Shown: piece by piece, positions 1 through 10,089 of the stretch
How the letters are laid out: each line of letters begins with the position of its first letter
How positions within the stretch are numbered: the first letter of the stretch is position 1
Source: Bimuria novae-zelandiae CBS 107.79
Lineage: Eukaryota > Ascomycota > Dothideomycetes > Pleosporales > Didymosphaeriaceae
Direction: 5' to 3'
Assembly (NCBI GenBank): GCA_010015655.1
Contig: ML976742.1
Coordinates: forward strand, 209,150 to 273,149
Length of the DNA stretch: 64,000 nt
Program-made: the position numbers and the translations under genes
Notes under the pieces: model-generated
Database searches by the model: none
Told to the model about the DNA's origin: nothing
The model's input: only the letters and a program-made list of their open reading frames with translations

Positions 1-1
1 G

Positions 2-364
2 GACAGGTTCATGATAGACGGGTGGCAGTGTACCCACATCGCTAGTCTCTTCGACGCTTTTGCGGAGCACACTATGAAGCACTCGTACCCCTACCTGGAG
101 AGCTTGAACGCATAACTCGCCCATGATAATCTCCTCTGGCTTGCCTATATACGGGACTACACTGTCGAGCAGGTCAATGTGGAACTCGTGGACTACCGAG
201 ACGAGTTGGATCTATTCATTGTCCTGAGCAGAAATTACGCTTTGACTGACGAAAACCAAGGTATGAGCATGAGCCAAATGGCTGAGGACTACTACATTAC
301 TCGTGGAGACCTCACGGATGTTTTCAACACATTCATTCATTTGGCAGTCATATGTATTGATTAA
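2..364 (+). pseudogene. 3' end of an unrecognised gene cut by the window edge, with an in-frame stop
   Basis: One reading frame runs from base 2 to the TGA... TAA-type end at 362-364 and looks coding on both sides of a single TAA at 113-115 (context NA*LAHDN). The part after the stop is acidic and helical and ends in HLAVICID. I do not recognise a family. The internal TAA could come from CAA by one C-to-T change in a CA context, the same kind of lesion seen in several other genes of this window. The 5' part lies outside the window, so I cannot tell whether the stop is removed by an intron. Call: probable decayed gene, C-terminal fragment. Confidence 0.4.
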
Positions 365-652
365 ACAGCAACATCACCCAACTTCTTCAACAAGGTTTAC
401 AGCGGAAGGCATTATCATAGAAGGACCGTAATGAGATAGCATGAGATCTCAAATACTTCAACTGAGCTAGCTGTACACAATGCTTTGTCCCTATGTATTT
501 CAATGACTAGATAATCGTAGTCCTTTGCTAACTAGAAACCGCCCCTTATGTAAAGTGAAAGTAACCACAAGAACACCAATTAATCGCCAATGCGTTACCC
601 GAGAATAACCAACACAATGCCCATCTTTCAGCTTTACACAAGAGCCCACCAC

Positions 653-1135
653 CTACCCCTCATTCCCCTTCCCCTGCGCTTCCGTCCCATTCTCCCCACC
701 AACCTTAATCTCATGCCCCTCCATCCCACCAACAAAACACCTAAACGCCCTCATCCCCCCCGGGATATCCTTCCCCTCCACCCCTGGACACAGCACCGTC
801 CCACTGAACGCCCTCTCCGACGCCTCCTCCCCCACGTCCACCGTAACATACAGGCGAAACTTCTCATCACAGTCACTCTGCCCGTAAAGGCGACACGTGC
901 CGCCGTAGTCGGGGCCTAAGAGCGTAGGAGGACCCATTACTGAAGCGTCGTAGGCGATGCAATTCTGCGCGTAGGAGGGCGGGATCCATTGGCAGGAGAG
1001 GGGGGAGGTGGATGTGCAGATGTAGACGCCGCCGGGAGCGCCGGTGTTGGGGGTGCATTTTGAGAGGGGAGGTGGCGGGGCGGTGGTGTTGCTGCGGAGG
1101 GAGAGGGTGTGGGAGAGGTAGGCGAGGGCGCGCAT
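653..1135 (-). CDS. Cysteine-rich small protein, intact member of a family also present at 9.1-12.4 kb
   Basis: A 160-residue single-exon frame. It starts with MRALAYLSHTLSLR, nearly the same as the start of the disrupted paralogue at 12358 (MRAVAYVSHALALR), which fixes the start codon. Eight cysteines lie at about residues 27, 40, 48, 59, 81, 89, 116 and 133. Recognisable blocks are PGGVYICT (34-41), LGPDYGGTCRLYG (73-85), CDEKF (89-93) and VLCPGVEG (114-121). The pattern GGVYxCT ... GPDxGxxCxLY is known from many small, mostly secreted, fungal proteins of unknown function. No convincing hydrophobic signal peptide is visible, so secretion is uncertain. The paralogue has an intron just after the ASE block; here the frame reads straight through. 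The C-terminal tail is Gly/Glu/Lys-rich. Function unknown. Confidence 0.65.
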   Translation of the reverse strand: MRALAYLSHTLSLRSNTTAPPPPLSKCTPNTGAPGGVYICTSTSPLSCQWIPPSYAQNCIAYDASVMGPPTLLGPDYGGTCRLYGQSDCDEKFRLYVTVDVGEEASERAFSGTVLCPGVEGKDIPGGMRAFRCFVGGMEGHEIKVGGENGTEAQGKGNEG

Positions 1136-1648
1136 TGTGGTTTTTGTTTGTTTGGTTGTTTGGTTATGGGTGTGGTGCGTTTACAAGATACCCGAGTGTT
1201 GGAAACAGTGTTGGAATTACGACTAGTGGGGTTAGGAACTGGGGAGGGTGTGTATCTATCTCTTTGGAAAAGTAGGGGCGGCGTTAAAATGCCGAAGCGG
1301 GTATGTGAGGTGATAATTGATGGTCAGGGTGAAGAGGGATATTATATTCAGCCTATTACAACGGAGTGAAGAGAGAGAGATACCAGCGGGTTTTTGCGTC
1401 GTACGGGTGGCCTTTCAACGTAGTACAACTTCTTGTGGCGCATGTTGATTGGTTGCCATATATGTTTTTGATACAGTGCGCATTACCCAACGGTGGTACT
1501 TGTTTCAGACACAACACTCGTAGCTCAAATACAGTACTAATCTAAGATGAAGTACTTTATGTGGTAATCATCCGATTCCAGTGCCCACAACGTTCAAATT
1601 GCGCGAAACACGATTCTGAAAACCTGTTGCTCTAGCAGCACTATGTAT
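1136..1648. other. Intergenic: promoter side of the cysteine-rich gene
   Basis: This gap holds the upstream region of the minus-strand gene starting at 1135 (A/C-rich leader ending CCACAATG on that strand) and the downstream region of the amidohydrolase remnant. I see no convincing gene in it. Confidence 0.4.
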
Positions 1649-2460
1649 TCACTCCACTCGCATTTCTCGGTCGACTTCAATTCCCCCGATCCACACTCTC
1701 TTCACATCCCTAGTGTTTTTGATATCTTCCAATGAATCACCCTCCCACTAGCGCCGAGTCCGCTCTCATGCCCAGTTTAATCACGCCCCTGTCCCGCAGT
1801 CCGAATGCCCTCGCTGGCCTCACAGTAGCTGCCAGCAGGGCTTCCACATTCGACATACCCGCTTCAACAAGATTCTCCAGCTCGTCGTGTAGCAATGATC
1901 CAAAGGGAACCATGGCCGGGACACCAGGCTGCATGTTCGCGTCTGTGCCGGCGAGAATAGGTATGCCGGCGTTGTGTAGGAGCGAGGTCGTGGAAAATGC
2001 GGCGGTGAAGTTGTTCGGGGACGTGGCGGTTGGCAGCGAGAGAGATGACGCGCATCATCGTGAGCGTTGGAGTGGAGATCTGACCATTCTCTAGCATAGC
2101 TTTGACCATGGAAGCAGGGAGCGCGCTATCGAGTGGTGCGTGGTGGATGTGATCCGCATGTGAGAGGATGATTTGAATGTAGGACTTGTGGTCGGCTGTG
2201 TGAATGACACTCTGTTTTCCGTGGCTACGTGCTTCTTCAACTAGTAGATTCAAGGTCGCTTACTCAAGCCCGGGTGTTTCGGCGATGAACTTGAAGTAGT
2301 CGGGATCTTGTGAAGCGAGTTGGTGCTCCATCCAAGCAGGAACTTCGGCGATGCTGTTAAGTAGGAGTGAAGGATCTATCATGGCGGTGATGTTCCCATG
2401 CACACTACCAGGTGCTGAAGCTGTGCGTTTTTGGGCATTGACAGGGACAACAGTAGCATG
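1649..2460 (-). pseudogene. Amidohydrolase-family enzyme, truncated and disabled
   Basis: Pieces in minus-strand frames match the C-terminal two thirds of fungal amidohydrolases (imidazolonepropionase-like). They include HGNITAMIDPSLLL, ARSHGKQSVIHTADH with its metal-site-like histidines, ILSHADHIHHAPLD, then HNAGIPILAGTDANMQPG (the conserved GTDA aspartate), LLHDELENLVEAGMS, EALLAATVRPARAFG and VKRVWIGG. Lesions: a TAA at 2260-2262 (context GLE*ATLN, readily derived from CAA), a frameshift near 2010-2030 and another at about 1739. The N-terminal third, with the expected HxH metal motif, is missing, because the regulator remnant ends at 2473. Intact relatives are usually above 400 residues. 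Loss of function is clear. Confidence 0.75.
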
Positions 2461-2472
2461 CCAAGGGTCGGA

Positions 2473-4260
2473 TCAAAGACCTAAAAGCTGATCTGAATGC
2501 TCTGCAAGCCACCGGTTTCTTCTGCTCAATGCTACCCTGATCCCAAATTCGGTCCCGGTGCGCCTCAAAGATCGAGGATGATCCTTCGCTGGAACGGTGA
2601 AAGCGTGGCGACGGTAAGGCTAACGAATAACCCTCTTAGCAAAAAGAAGGCCCCCAGCATTCGCTTTTCCTTCGCTGTATTGATCTGGCCTTCTGAGTCG
2701 ACATCACCAAGTAAGAAGGGGCTAGTTCCGAGGATGTCGTCGATAGTTGAGTGTATCGTCTCCAGGATCTCGTCCGCTGAGGGTGTCATCTCAACACGAG
2801 CTGCTAAATGCACCTGCCGCTGGACAAGACCATGTGCTTTGAGTAAAGCTTGGCATAAGTGGATACAGCTCGAGGTATGCTATCCTGTCGCGGTAAGCAG
2901 GGCGCTGAGCGGACAGTACGCAGTGGAAAAGATTGTGGGATTGAACTGCGGTTGTACTATCTAGGAGCTACAGAAGGTATAGGTGCGCAGGCACAAACAA
3001 CGCTAGTCCTAGATAAGTAGAAGGAAAGTTGCAACCACTCCATGGTAGGAGCAACTATCTTGCAGGGTAGGAGCCATAAACCGTGACATATCCATACCGC
3101 GCCATATTGCACACCTGGGAACAAATATATCTATCCCTTCCGATTTACCAGTGCTTCGATGTTCGACGGCGGATGTGTCAGTACACATGTTCTCACGTTC
3201 CACGAGGATAGGAATGTCGAGGAAGGCCAGTGCAGAAGTCGATCATAGACGCTTGTAGCGAACTTCCATGCTTCGTCGAAAGCCTTGACTTGCGAAGCCT
3301 CCTCATGCATGCTACTGCAGGTTTCTAGTTGCTTAGAGGCCGCGAAACATCCCTCAAGAACGTGCGTACGCTTGCTCTAAGGGGTTGCTGTTCATCGCTG
3401 TATCTTTTCCCGACCTCGATATCACTCTCATTGCGGTGGTCCATTGCTTGGATCTCATTTCGGAGCATCACGACGCGGAATAGGCTACTCGACCGACTGG
3501 ATGTATTCTCGTGGTCTAGGCGCCGTAGACGCATGATCTTCGTGGTAGCTTTCTCGTGTGGATCATTCTCCAGATCAATATTTCTAGTAATGACCCAATC
3601 CTATCAGCATGGGCAGTATGAGAGTTTCTGGTGCAAATGGGTACACTTCATATTTCTGGAGGAGGAAAACAGCCAACAATGTATGGTCGTCCGTGGCTGT
3701 TGACTGGTTGCTTAACGACCTCTGCAGAGATCGCAATGCACGGCCGTACTGTATCCTGGATTCTATGTGTAGCTGCTGCATCCCCGACGCATTTGCTAAG
3801 CTCACTAACGCTACAGCCAAAAGACTGGCCTGGAGGTTTGTGTCTGCTGAGTTGAGCATAGTCGGTAGGAATTCCAGATACCCTGGTAGACCTCCCGGCG
3901 ATGACGGCTTTATGGAATTGTGTACAAAGCGCGAGATGGCGAATTGAGATCAGTCAGTCGATGGCTGAATGAAGAACGGCTGCGGTCCACCTGATATAGT
4001 AGACAGCATTGTCGGCTTATTGGACCGGGCCATAGCGGAGTTGTTCATCGACCTGAACACAAGTGTTCGATCTTCCCGGTAACCTGGGCATTGCCTTCCG
4101 ACTTTTTGACATCTTGTATATTCGGGTATTACTTCATCACACTGACGAATTTCAGAACGGTCCCCTAGCTCATAGCTGTACCTGTTGAGGTACCTTCTTC
4201 TTCATCTTCCTGCAAGGGTAGCAACCTGTACTCCATGTTGGATGCGTTATTGGACTCTTG
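2473..4260 (-). pseudogene. Zn2Cys6 fungal transcription factor, disabled and split by a solo LTR
   Basis: The whole gene can be followed on the minus strand. At 4150-4225 is the zinc cluster, GCYPCRKMKKK, then a probable intron of about 50 bp (gtacct...cgtcag), then CDEVIPEYTRCQKVGRQCPGYR. The fourth cysteine is a tyrosine (TAT for TGT). Next comes the fungal-TF regulatory region: GGLPGYLEFLPTM, SLLAVALVSLANASG and HTLLAVFLLQKYE at 3650-3930. The C-terminal part is DDILGTSPFLLGDVDSEG, AKEKRMLGAFFLLRGLFVS and GTEFGIRVALSRRNRW, ending at 2473. Lesions include a TGA at about 3955, several frameshifts and a 203-bp solo LTR at 2886-3088. The neighbouring amidohydrolase remnant lies on the same strand immediately downstream, so the pair may once have been linked in function. 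Confidence 0.8.
2886..3088 (-). mobile_element. Solo LTR inserted in the Zn2Cys6 gene, with TATCC target duplication
   Basis: The 203-bp segment begins TGTCGCGG and ends CCGTGACA, so in its own orientation it runs TGTCACGG...GACA (TG...CA ends). It is flanked by TATCC at 2881-2885 and at 3089-3093. A relative of 215 bp lies in opposite orientation at 43923-44137. The two share long identical stretches around the shared block GCGCTGAGCGGACAGTACGC. No internal retrotransposon region is present, so this is a solo LTR left by LTR-LTR recombination. Confidence 0.88.
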
Positions 4261-4379
4261 GATGGTATCGATTATTCCGTGAAAGTACTCCTAGGAGCCC
4301 GGCTCTGTGCAAAGGTGTAGAGGATGACATGGGGCCAAGTTCAACGAGGAGAGCTTGGTAAGAAAGCTTCAGCACCTTG

Positions 4380-4483
4380 GCCCTGCGCAGGCTCCCACAG
4401 GCTCGCGCAGGTCTTCCGCAGGCTTGCGCAGGTTTTTGCAGGCTTTTGCAGGCTCTTCGCCTTACGCATCGCAGGCTCCTGCC
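4380..4483. repeat. GCAGGCT-rich minisatellite, left of the hAT element
   Basis: Short irregular repeats of the type GCAGGCTC/GCAGGCTT occur about ten times here. The same motif resumes at 7489-7540 and recurs between the units of the 7546-8030 array. The hAT transposon sits inside this array. Confidence 0.7.
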
Positions 4484-7480
4484 CAGAGCTGGCAACAAGC
4501 AAGTCGACTTGATAACTTGACTTGATTGACTTAATTGTAGCAAGTCAATTAAGTCAATTAGGGAGGCAAAAGTTATTAAGTTAATTAAGTAAATTATGCC
4601 TATTTAATTAACTTAATTAGCAGACTTAATAGGCCATAATATAGAGGTAACTATAAGTTATAGGCGTTAGGGAGATCCTGCGCGGGTAAATCTTAACTTA
4701 AGGTATATTAGACTTACTAGCGTTAGAGCCTAGCGCTGCCTAATATAGTATAGCGCTAATTATCTAATATCTCTACTACCTTAACTTACCTTTTACCCTC
4801 TACTAACGCCCTCCTCTATTAATATAGCGTTGCCTAATCGCTTAGAGGGCATAAACCGCAACCTCTCTTAAGTTTTTAGCTAGTGGCTTAAAAGCGAGGC
4901 GTTATAAACCCTCCCTAAAGATGGTAGCACTAATATGGCCACTAACGCGCCGTTAGAGCTAGACGCTAACAAGAGCTCTGTAGGCAACGCGTAATTAGCT
5001 ACTAATAGTAATATTAAAGATAATAACGATAATTACGACGGTATTAATTAGTAACGCTTGCTAGGTTATTATAAGCCGTCTCTTGCCCTAAAGCGCAGTT
5101 AAAAGAGCTAGGTTTAGTAATATAGGTATCGCCTTTAGCACTATAAATAACACCGCCTATATTAGCTCTGCTATTATTGTCACCTTTATAAGTAATTAGA
5201 TAGGTTTTACTAGGCTAATTAATTAAAGACGTTAATTGCGCGCTATCTCGCAGAGCGTAAAGCTAGGCACCACGTTAATAAGGGTGGCTAAAAGTCTACC
5301 TCTTATATAATAATAATAATATTATCCTCTTAGTTATTCTTATTCGCCTATATCTACTATAAAGGCCTTATAGTATTTTAAGGCGTTATTAATCTTATCG
5401 CGTTAAGCTTCTTGTATATAAGTTTCCTATAATTAGTACTTAATTAGGTAGTAATAGATAACTAAACGCTCTTGGTGATTAAGGGCGTAGCTTTTCGCCA
5501 CATGTTATAGTAGGCCAACCTGTTAGCTAAGGCGGAGATGTGGAGATCTTACAACACCTTATAAGCCTATATAATTGCGGAGTATAAGTCTTATATACCT
5601 ACTATTATTAATTATCTATAAGACGCGTGATTGGCTATCTATATCTCCTTTAATAATTAGATATTAATAGGTAGTAAATAGGCGCTAACGAGTATCTGCG
5701 TCTACTATCTTAATAGCGATGGCAATCCTCGCGATTACGTATTAAGCCTATTATTACTAATAGGCTAATATATAGGCGCTAATATTGCCGCTATTATTAA
5801 CGCCACGCTTAAAAGCTTTAAAATATCCGCCTATAGCTTAGGTTACTTTGTCCTTAATAATGCCACTAATAATAACGCTGTAATTAACGCCCTAGCTATT
5901 AAATATAACTTTAACGCCTACTATTAGCGTTTACGTTACGCCTACTATATAATTAACCTTACGGCCTAATAAATTATCTTTAGTAAAGATCGCGACGCCT
6001 TTAATAACGTAAATAAGTATCTTAATAATAAGATAGCGTTTCTTAAGGAGTAGTAATAAGCTAGCCTATTAGGCGTACTTATTAACGTTGTTACCTCTAT
6101 TTACACCCCTTAAGCTCGCCAGCTTCTTAAATAGTATCAGGTAACCTATAACGCCTAATTAGGTAGTAATAATAAGCTAAAGACGTTAGAGATTATTAAG
6201 CTAGTAAAAATAAAATAAAACTTTTATTATAACTATTTTACGCGCGCGCTTAAGCTCCGCGCACCTCTTAATAATTATATTAACTATAAGCTTATTAAGT
6301 ATTATTACTATAGCACCCGATAACGTAATAATATACCTAATATTAAGCGACGTTAGTTTATTAAAGAAGATAGCCTTACTACTAAGGACTAGGCGATAAT
6401 TATAGAGTACTAAAGGATCCTATAACTATTTAAAGAAGCCACTATTTATATAGAAGGCAGGGGCGTGGCTAGCACGTTAGGTATAATATAAGAGGTCCTC
6501 CCTACGCTCTTATAGCTTGCCACTACCCTTAATAAGATACTTTTTTAATATAATAACGTTAACTTTAACAACGTTAATGCCCTGGAGGACTACATAAAAG
6601 CTACCTATAATATGGCTTATATAAAGATCCTTAAGTACCTGCGCAAGCTAAAGGACGCCCTAGCATATTACGTGGCTTACTATCTTCACCCACACACAAA
6701 AGGTCTTATAGATAAGATATAGGCTGTACCGCTTAATTACGACGAGGATCTCTATAAGGGGTGTCACACCTATAAAGGCTAGCTAAATAATTGCCACGTT
6801 AGCTTTTAACGCTTATAATTAGAGTTTAAAGATACTATATCTCCTATTAGTACGCTAGAGCCTCTACTAAAGAAGGCACGTACTAGGCTATCTAGTAGCT
6901 AGTTAGACTTTATAAAAGCTACCTTATAAGGTAACAACGCTCGCCTAGTCCTCCGCCGTAATAAGTTTAAGTAGTAAATAATTAAACTACTTATACTAAA
7001 GGACTCCCTATTTGCGCGTAACCTGCTACTTTATTAAATAAGTAAGGCTAATAAGTATCTTGTCTTATTGCGCTTTACTCTTAATATCCTTAGTATCTCC
7101 GCCGCTGCCACTAATTGTGAGAGGACCTTTTCAGAGTTAGGTAATTTATTAGAGACAAGATAGTTATGCATAAAGGTAGATCTTCTATCTACGCTATAAT
7201 TACTACGCAGCTAGAAGCGCCTTAGCTTAAAGCTTACAACAATAGTAAATAATTAACGTACTAACGCTATTACCCCTAATAAGTTAAAGACTATCTACGA
7301 GATCTACGGCGGTTAATTACCCTTAATTAGCTTAGTAAAGTTATTAATTAAGTTAATTAAGTTAATAAATTAAGCCTAATTTACGCTATTAAGTTAATTA
7401 AGTTAAGCAAAAGCCACCATATCGGTCAATTAATCAAGCAATTCACCTCAACTTGATTAACTTGCTTGTTGCCAGCTCTG
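4484..7480 (+). mobile_element. hAT-family DNA transposon, 2,997 bp, RIP-damaged
   Basis: Perfect 21-bp terminal inverted repeats, CAGAGCTGGCAACAAGCAAGT at 4484-4504 and its complement at 7460-7480, are flanked by the 8-bp duplication CTCCTGCC at 4476-4483 and 7481-7488. An 8-bp duplication is diagnostic for hAT. Near the 3' end (7080-7160, + strand) the frame reads LNILSISAAATNCERTFSEL, which matches the hAT C-terminal dimerisation domain. The interior is extremely AT-rich, with CA and TG largely replaced by TA and with stops in every frame, so the transposase is dead. The outer 50-60 bp at each end are much less mutated. Confidence 0.93.
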
Positions 7481-7545
7481 CTCCTGCCTTAGCCCTACGC
7501 AGGCTCTTGGCCGTGCAGGCTCGCAGGCTCTTCGCTGCCGGCCCT

Positions 7546-8030
7546 GCGCATGCGCAACCGCAATGTTATAGAATTTTATCAGGCGGCTATGGTAGAGCAA
7601 ATTATGCTTACTAAATGCTGGCGATTTACTAAAGTATTTAGACTCTGTATAGGCTTGCAGGTCGCGCAGGCTCCCCCAAGTCGCGCAGGATCTTGGGCCT
7701 GCCGACCCTGCGCATGCGCTCTAAACAGCTACGATATATTGTAAGATTTTATGAGGCGGCAATTGTAGAGCAAATCCTACTTAGCAAAAGCCGACGATTT
7801 GCTAAGTCGAGCGAATCGTATAGACTGTGTGTGGGCGCGCAGGGTCACAGGCTCTCAAGCGGCCGCAAGCTCTTAGCCCTGCCGACGCAACTATAATATA
7901 TTCTAAGATTTAATAAAGCGGAAATAGTAGACTTAATATTACTTAGCAAAAGCTGCCGATTCGCTTAATTGTATAGGCTGTATGTGGCTCGCAGGCTCGC
8001 GCAGGCTCAACGCAGGCTCTTGGCCCGGCG
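7546..8030. repeat. Three degenerate tandem units of about 162-173 bp
   Basis: Each unit contains an AT-rich half (unit landmarks: AGGCGGC at 7581, AGGCGGC at 7754, AAGCGGA near 7916; followed by TAGAGCAAAT-like and CTTAGCAAAAGC-like blocks) and a GC-rich half built of GCAGGCTC repeats ending in CCCTGC(C)GAC-like text. The apparent small open frames here are by-products of the repeat. The array is the continuation of the satellite into which the hAT element jumped. Confidence 0.75.
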
Positions 8031-8579
8031 GACGCTATGCCATTCTAGACGTAGCGCGGCTTCTTTCCGCCCTCAGCAAACCCTCCGAACGTCTACCTCG
8101 GGCTACACGCTCACATCCAGGTGTAAGCAATTTGATGCGACTCATGCTCTTTAAGGTGTTTTTCTGCACAGCATGCTCTCCAAAAGGCCGTTTCCTACTG
8201 GTTTTGGTCGACGTCGTCTAAACAATACCAAGGCTTGTGATTTGTGATTTTTCAGGACATCGTTGAGACTTGCGCACACAGCACAAGAGGTCTCTTTAAG
8301 AACGAGAACTGTATCTCAAACAAAAAACGCCAAAAGTTCTAAAATCTACCTCTCTGGACTGCGCATCTAGCGTACAGATCAAAACTTCAAAACACGCAGA
8401 ACATGCAAGCGCCAAATGTACCGCAACGGACACGAAGGAAACCAGAAAAAAGCCTTAGTAAAGAGGTAACAAACTATGCAGCGATATGAATAGTTGCAAT
8501 ATCTGGGCGTCCAGCGTCCGGACGTAAAAATACAAAAGCGCGAAGAAAACATCAGACAAAGCTGGAGAACAGCACAGGA

Positions 8580-8642
8580 TGTCGCGGAGCAAAAGGCTAA
8601 CCTTCTGCTCCTCATGAGTAGAATATCATTTAAGGTTACACA
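8580..8642 (+). repeat. 63-bp perfect direct repeat, copy 1
   Basis: Starts TGTCGCGGAGCAAAAGG and ends AAGGTTACACA. It is identical to 8926-8988. The 283 bp between the copies begin with a run of C residues. Confidence 0.9.
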
Positions 8643-8925
8643 CCCCCCCAGATCGCAGTGATAGGAACGGAGAGCTGTAAGCTTTTCAAGGTTTGGTATA
8701 CATGTCGCCCGTAGTCCAGCATGCCCTATATATTCTGCTCCAGTCTCTCTCGCTCACTCTCATATCTGTGGCCCTATAGCATCTGGCTCTTAGCTCTCTC
8801 GCTGTCTTGCGCAGTGCTCTTGGCTATTTCTGTGGTGTGCACCTGCTCGCTTGTGGTACCCCACCCAAGTGCTGATCCGCCACTTGAGTGCTTGCGCAGG
8901 GTCTTAGCGATTCCGGGCTCATAAC

Positions 8926-8988
8926 TGTCGCGGAGCAAAAGGCTAACCTTCTGCTCCTCATGAGTAGAATATCATTTAAGGTTACACA
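8926..8988 (+). repeat. 63-bp perfect direct repeat, copy 2
   Basis: Identical to 8580-8642 over all 63 bases. The sequences diverge directly at both ends, and the period is 346 bp. I could not link it to any transposon in the window. Confidence 0.9.
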
Positions 8989-10089
8989 GGATCCCAAACA
9001 AAACGCTAATCAAATGATATCCCGTCCCGGCGACGATCTAAATACATTCCTATCTAAGCTCAGAGAGAAGCTTTCTAAGCCGGAGTACCCACCGGAGCCG
9101 GTCCACTAGCAGAAGTGGGAGCCGCCGCACCAGTCGTAGGATGCTCCATAGAATTCAGACACTTAATCGCCACTGCTGTCTCCAGGCCAGCCAGTATCTG
9201 CCCATCACCTTTCTTAAATGGCAGATTAACCCCCGGACACACGAACTTCCTATACACCCACGTCAGCCGCACATCCCAACCATACCCTACACCTGGGCAA
9301 TAAACGACAATAGGATGACTTACTCCGACGCCTTCCCCTCCGTATCAGCAAAAAACTCCACCGGCATCGTCTCATCGCACGAAACCGACTATAAAGATGA
9401 CAATTCCCGCCGAAACCAGGGCCCACGAAAGAGGGGTTGCTGAAATTCATGCCGGCGATGTTGCGGAGGACTTGGCAGTTTGCGAAATGCTGTAGTCGAG
9501 CCATGTGCAGTCGGTGGCGGGGTTGGAAGCATTGGCTTTGCAGAGGAAGACGGCGCCCGGGTTACCATTGCCGGGGGCGTATTTGCCTGGGTTGGGTGTA
9601 GGTGGTTCGCTTGGGGGAGCTGCGAAGATAGGCGAAGATGCTGGTGCGACAGGGGCGGCAATTAGAGGCGCTGCTGGTGGAGAGGCTGTGCTGTTTGGGG
9701 CAGGTGTGCTTCCAGGTGTTATGGAAGCAGGAGGGGCTCCGGAACCGGCGCTGGGATGCTCGAGTTGGTTCATACACTTTATGGCTACCGCGCCCTGTGG
9801 TGGGACGTTCTCTTTCCGGATTCTTGGACATATGATCTTCCTACATTCTATTGTTAGTACTGGCATCTATCTCCGAAGCATAAAATATTGACATGAAGTT
9901 GAGATTGTGTGTTTACCCAGGCTTTGAAGGAACAGACAGCGGAGCTTCCGCAATACTACCTATCAGCTTAATCTCATTCGCATCGGCACACGTCGTTCCG
10001 TTGTACTATCATCCGCGTCTGTGCAAAACCATCAGTGCATCTTTAGCACCCTTTTACAGACTCCGACTCACAAGATGATAGTGCCCTCC

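Larger units (their letters stand above)
8031..9074. other. No gene seen; contains a 63-bp duplication
   Basis: The composition returns to normal after the satellite. Short frames on both strands show no recognisable protein. The only structure I can support is the perfect 63-bp direct repeat listed separately and a CT-rich tract at about 8740-8830. Confidence 0.4.

Noticed and set aside
653..1135. Reading the cysteine-rich gene as a known toxin or named effector
   Set aside because: No match to a named toxin that I can support and no clear signal peptide; only the general cysteine pattern is visible.
7550..8221. Short plus-strand frames with MRN/MGLP starts
   Set aside because: They read through the three-unit satellite and the GCAGGCT repeats.
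9291..9323. A 32-bp GT-AG intron in the second cysteine-rich module
   Set aside because: Too short; the longer intron 9250-9323 with a CTGAC branch site restores the frame better and matches the intron position in the first module.
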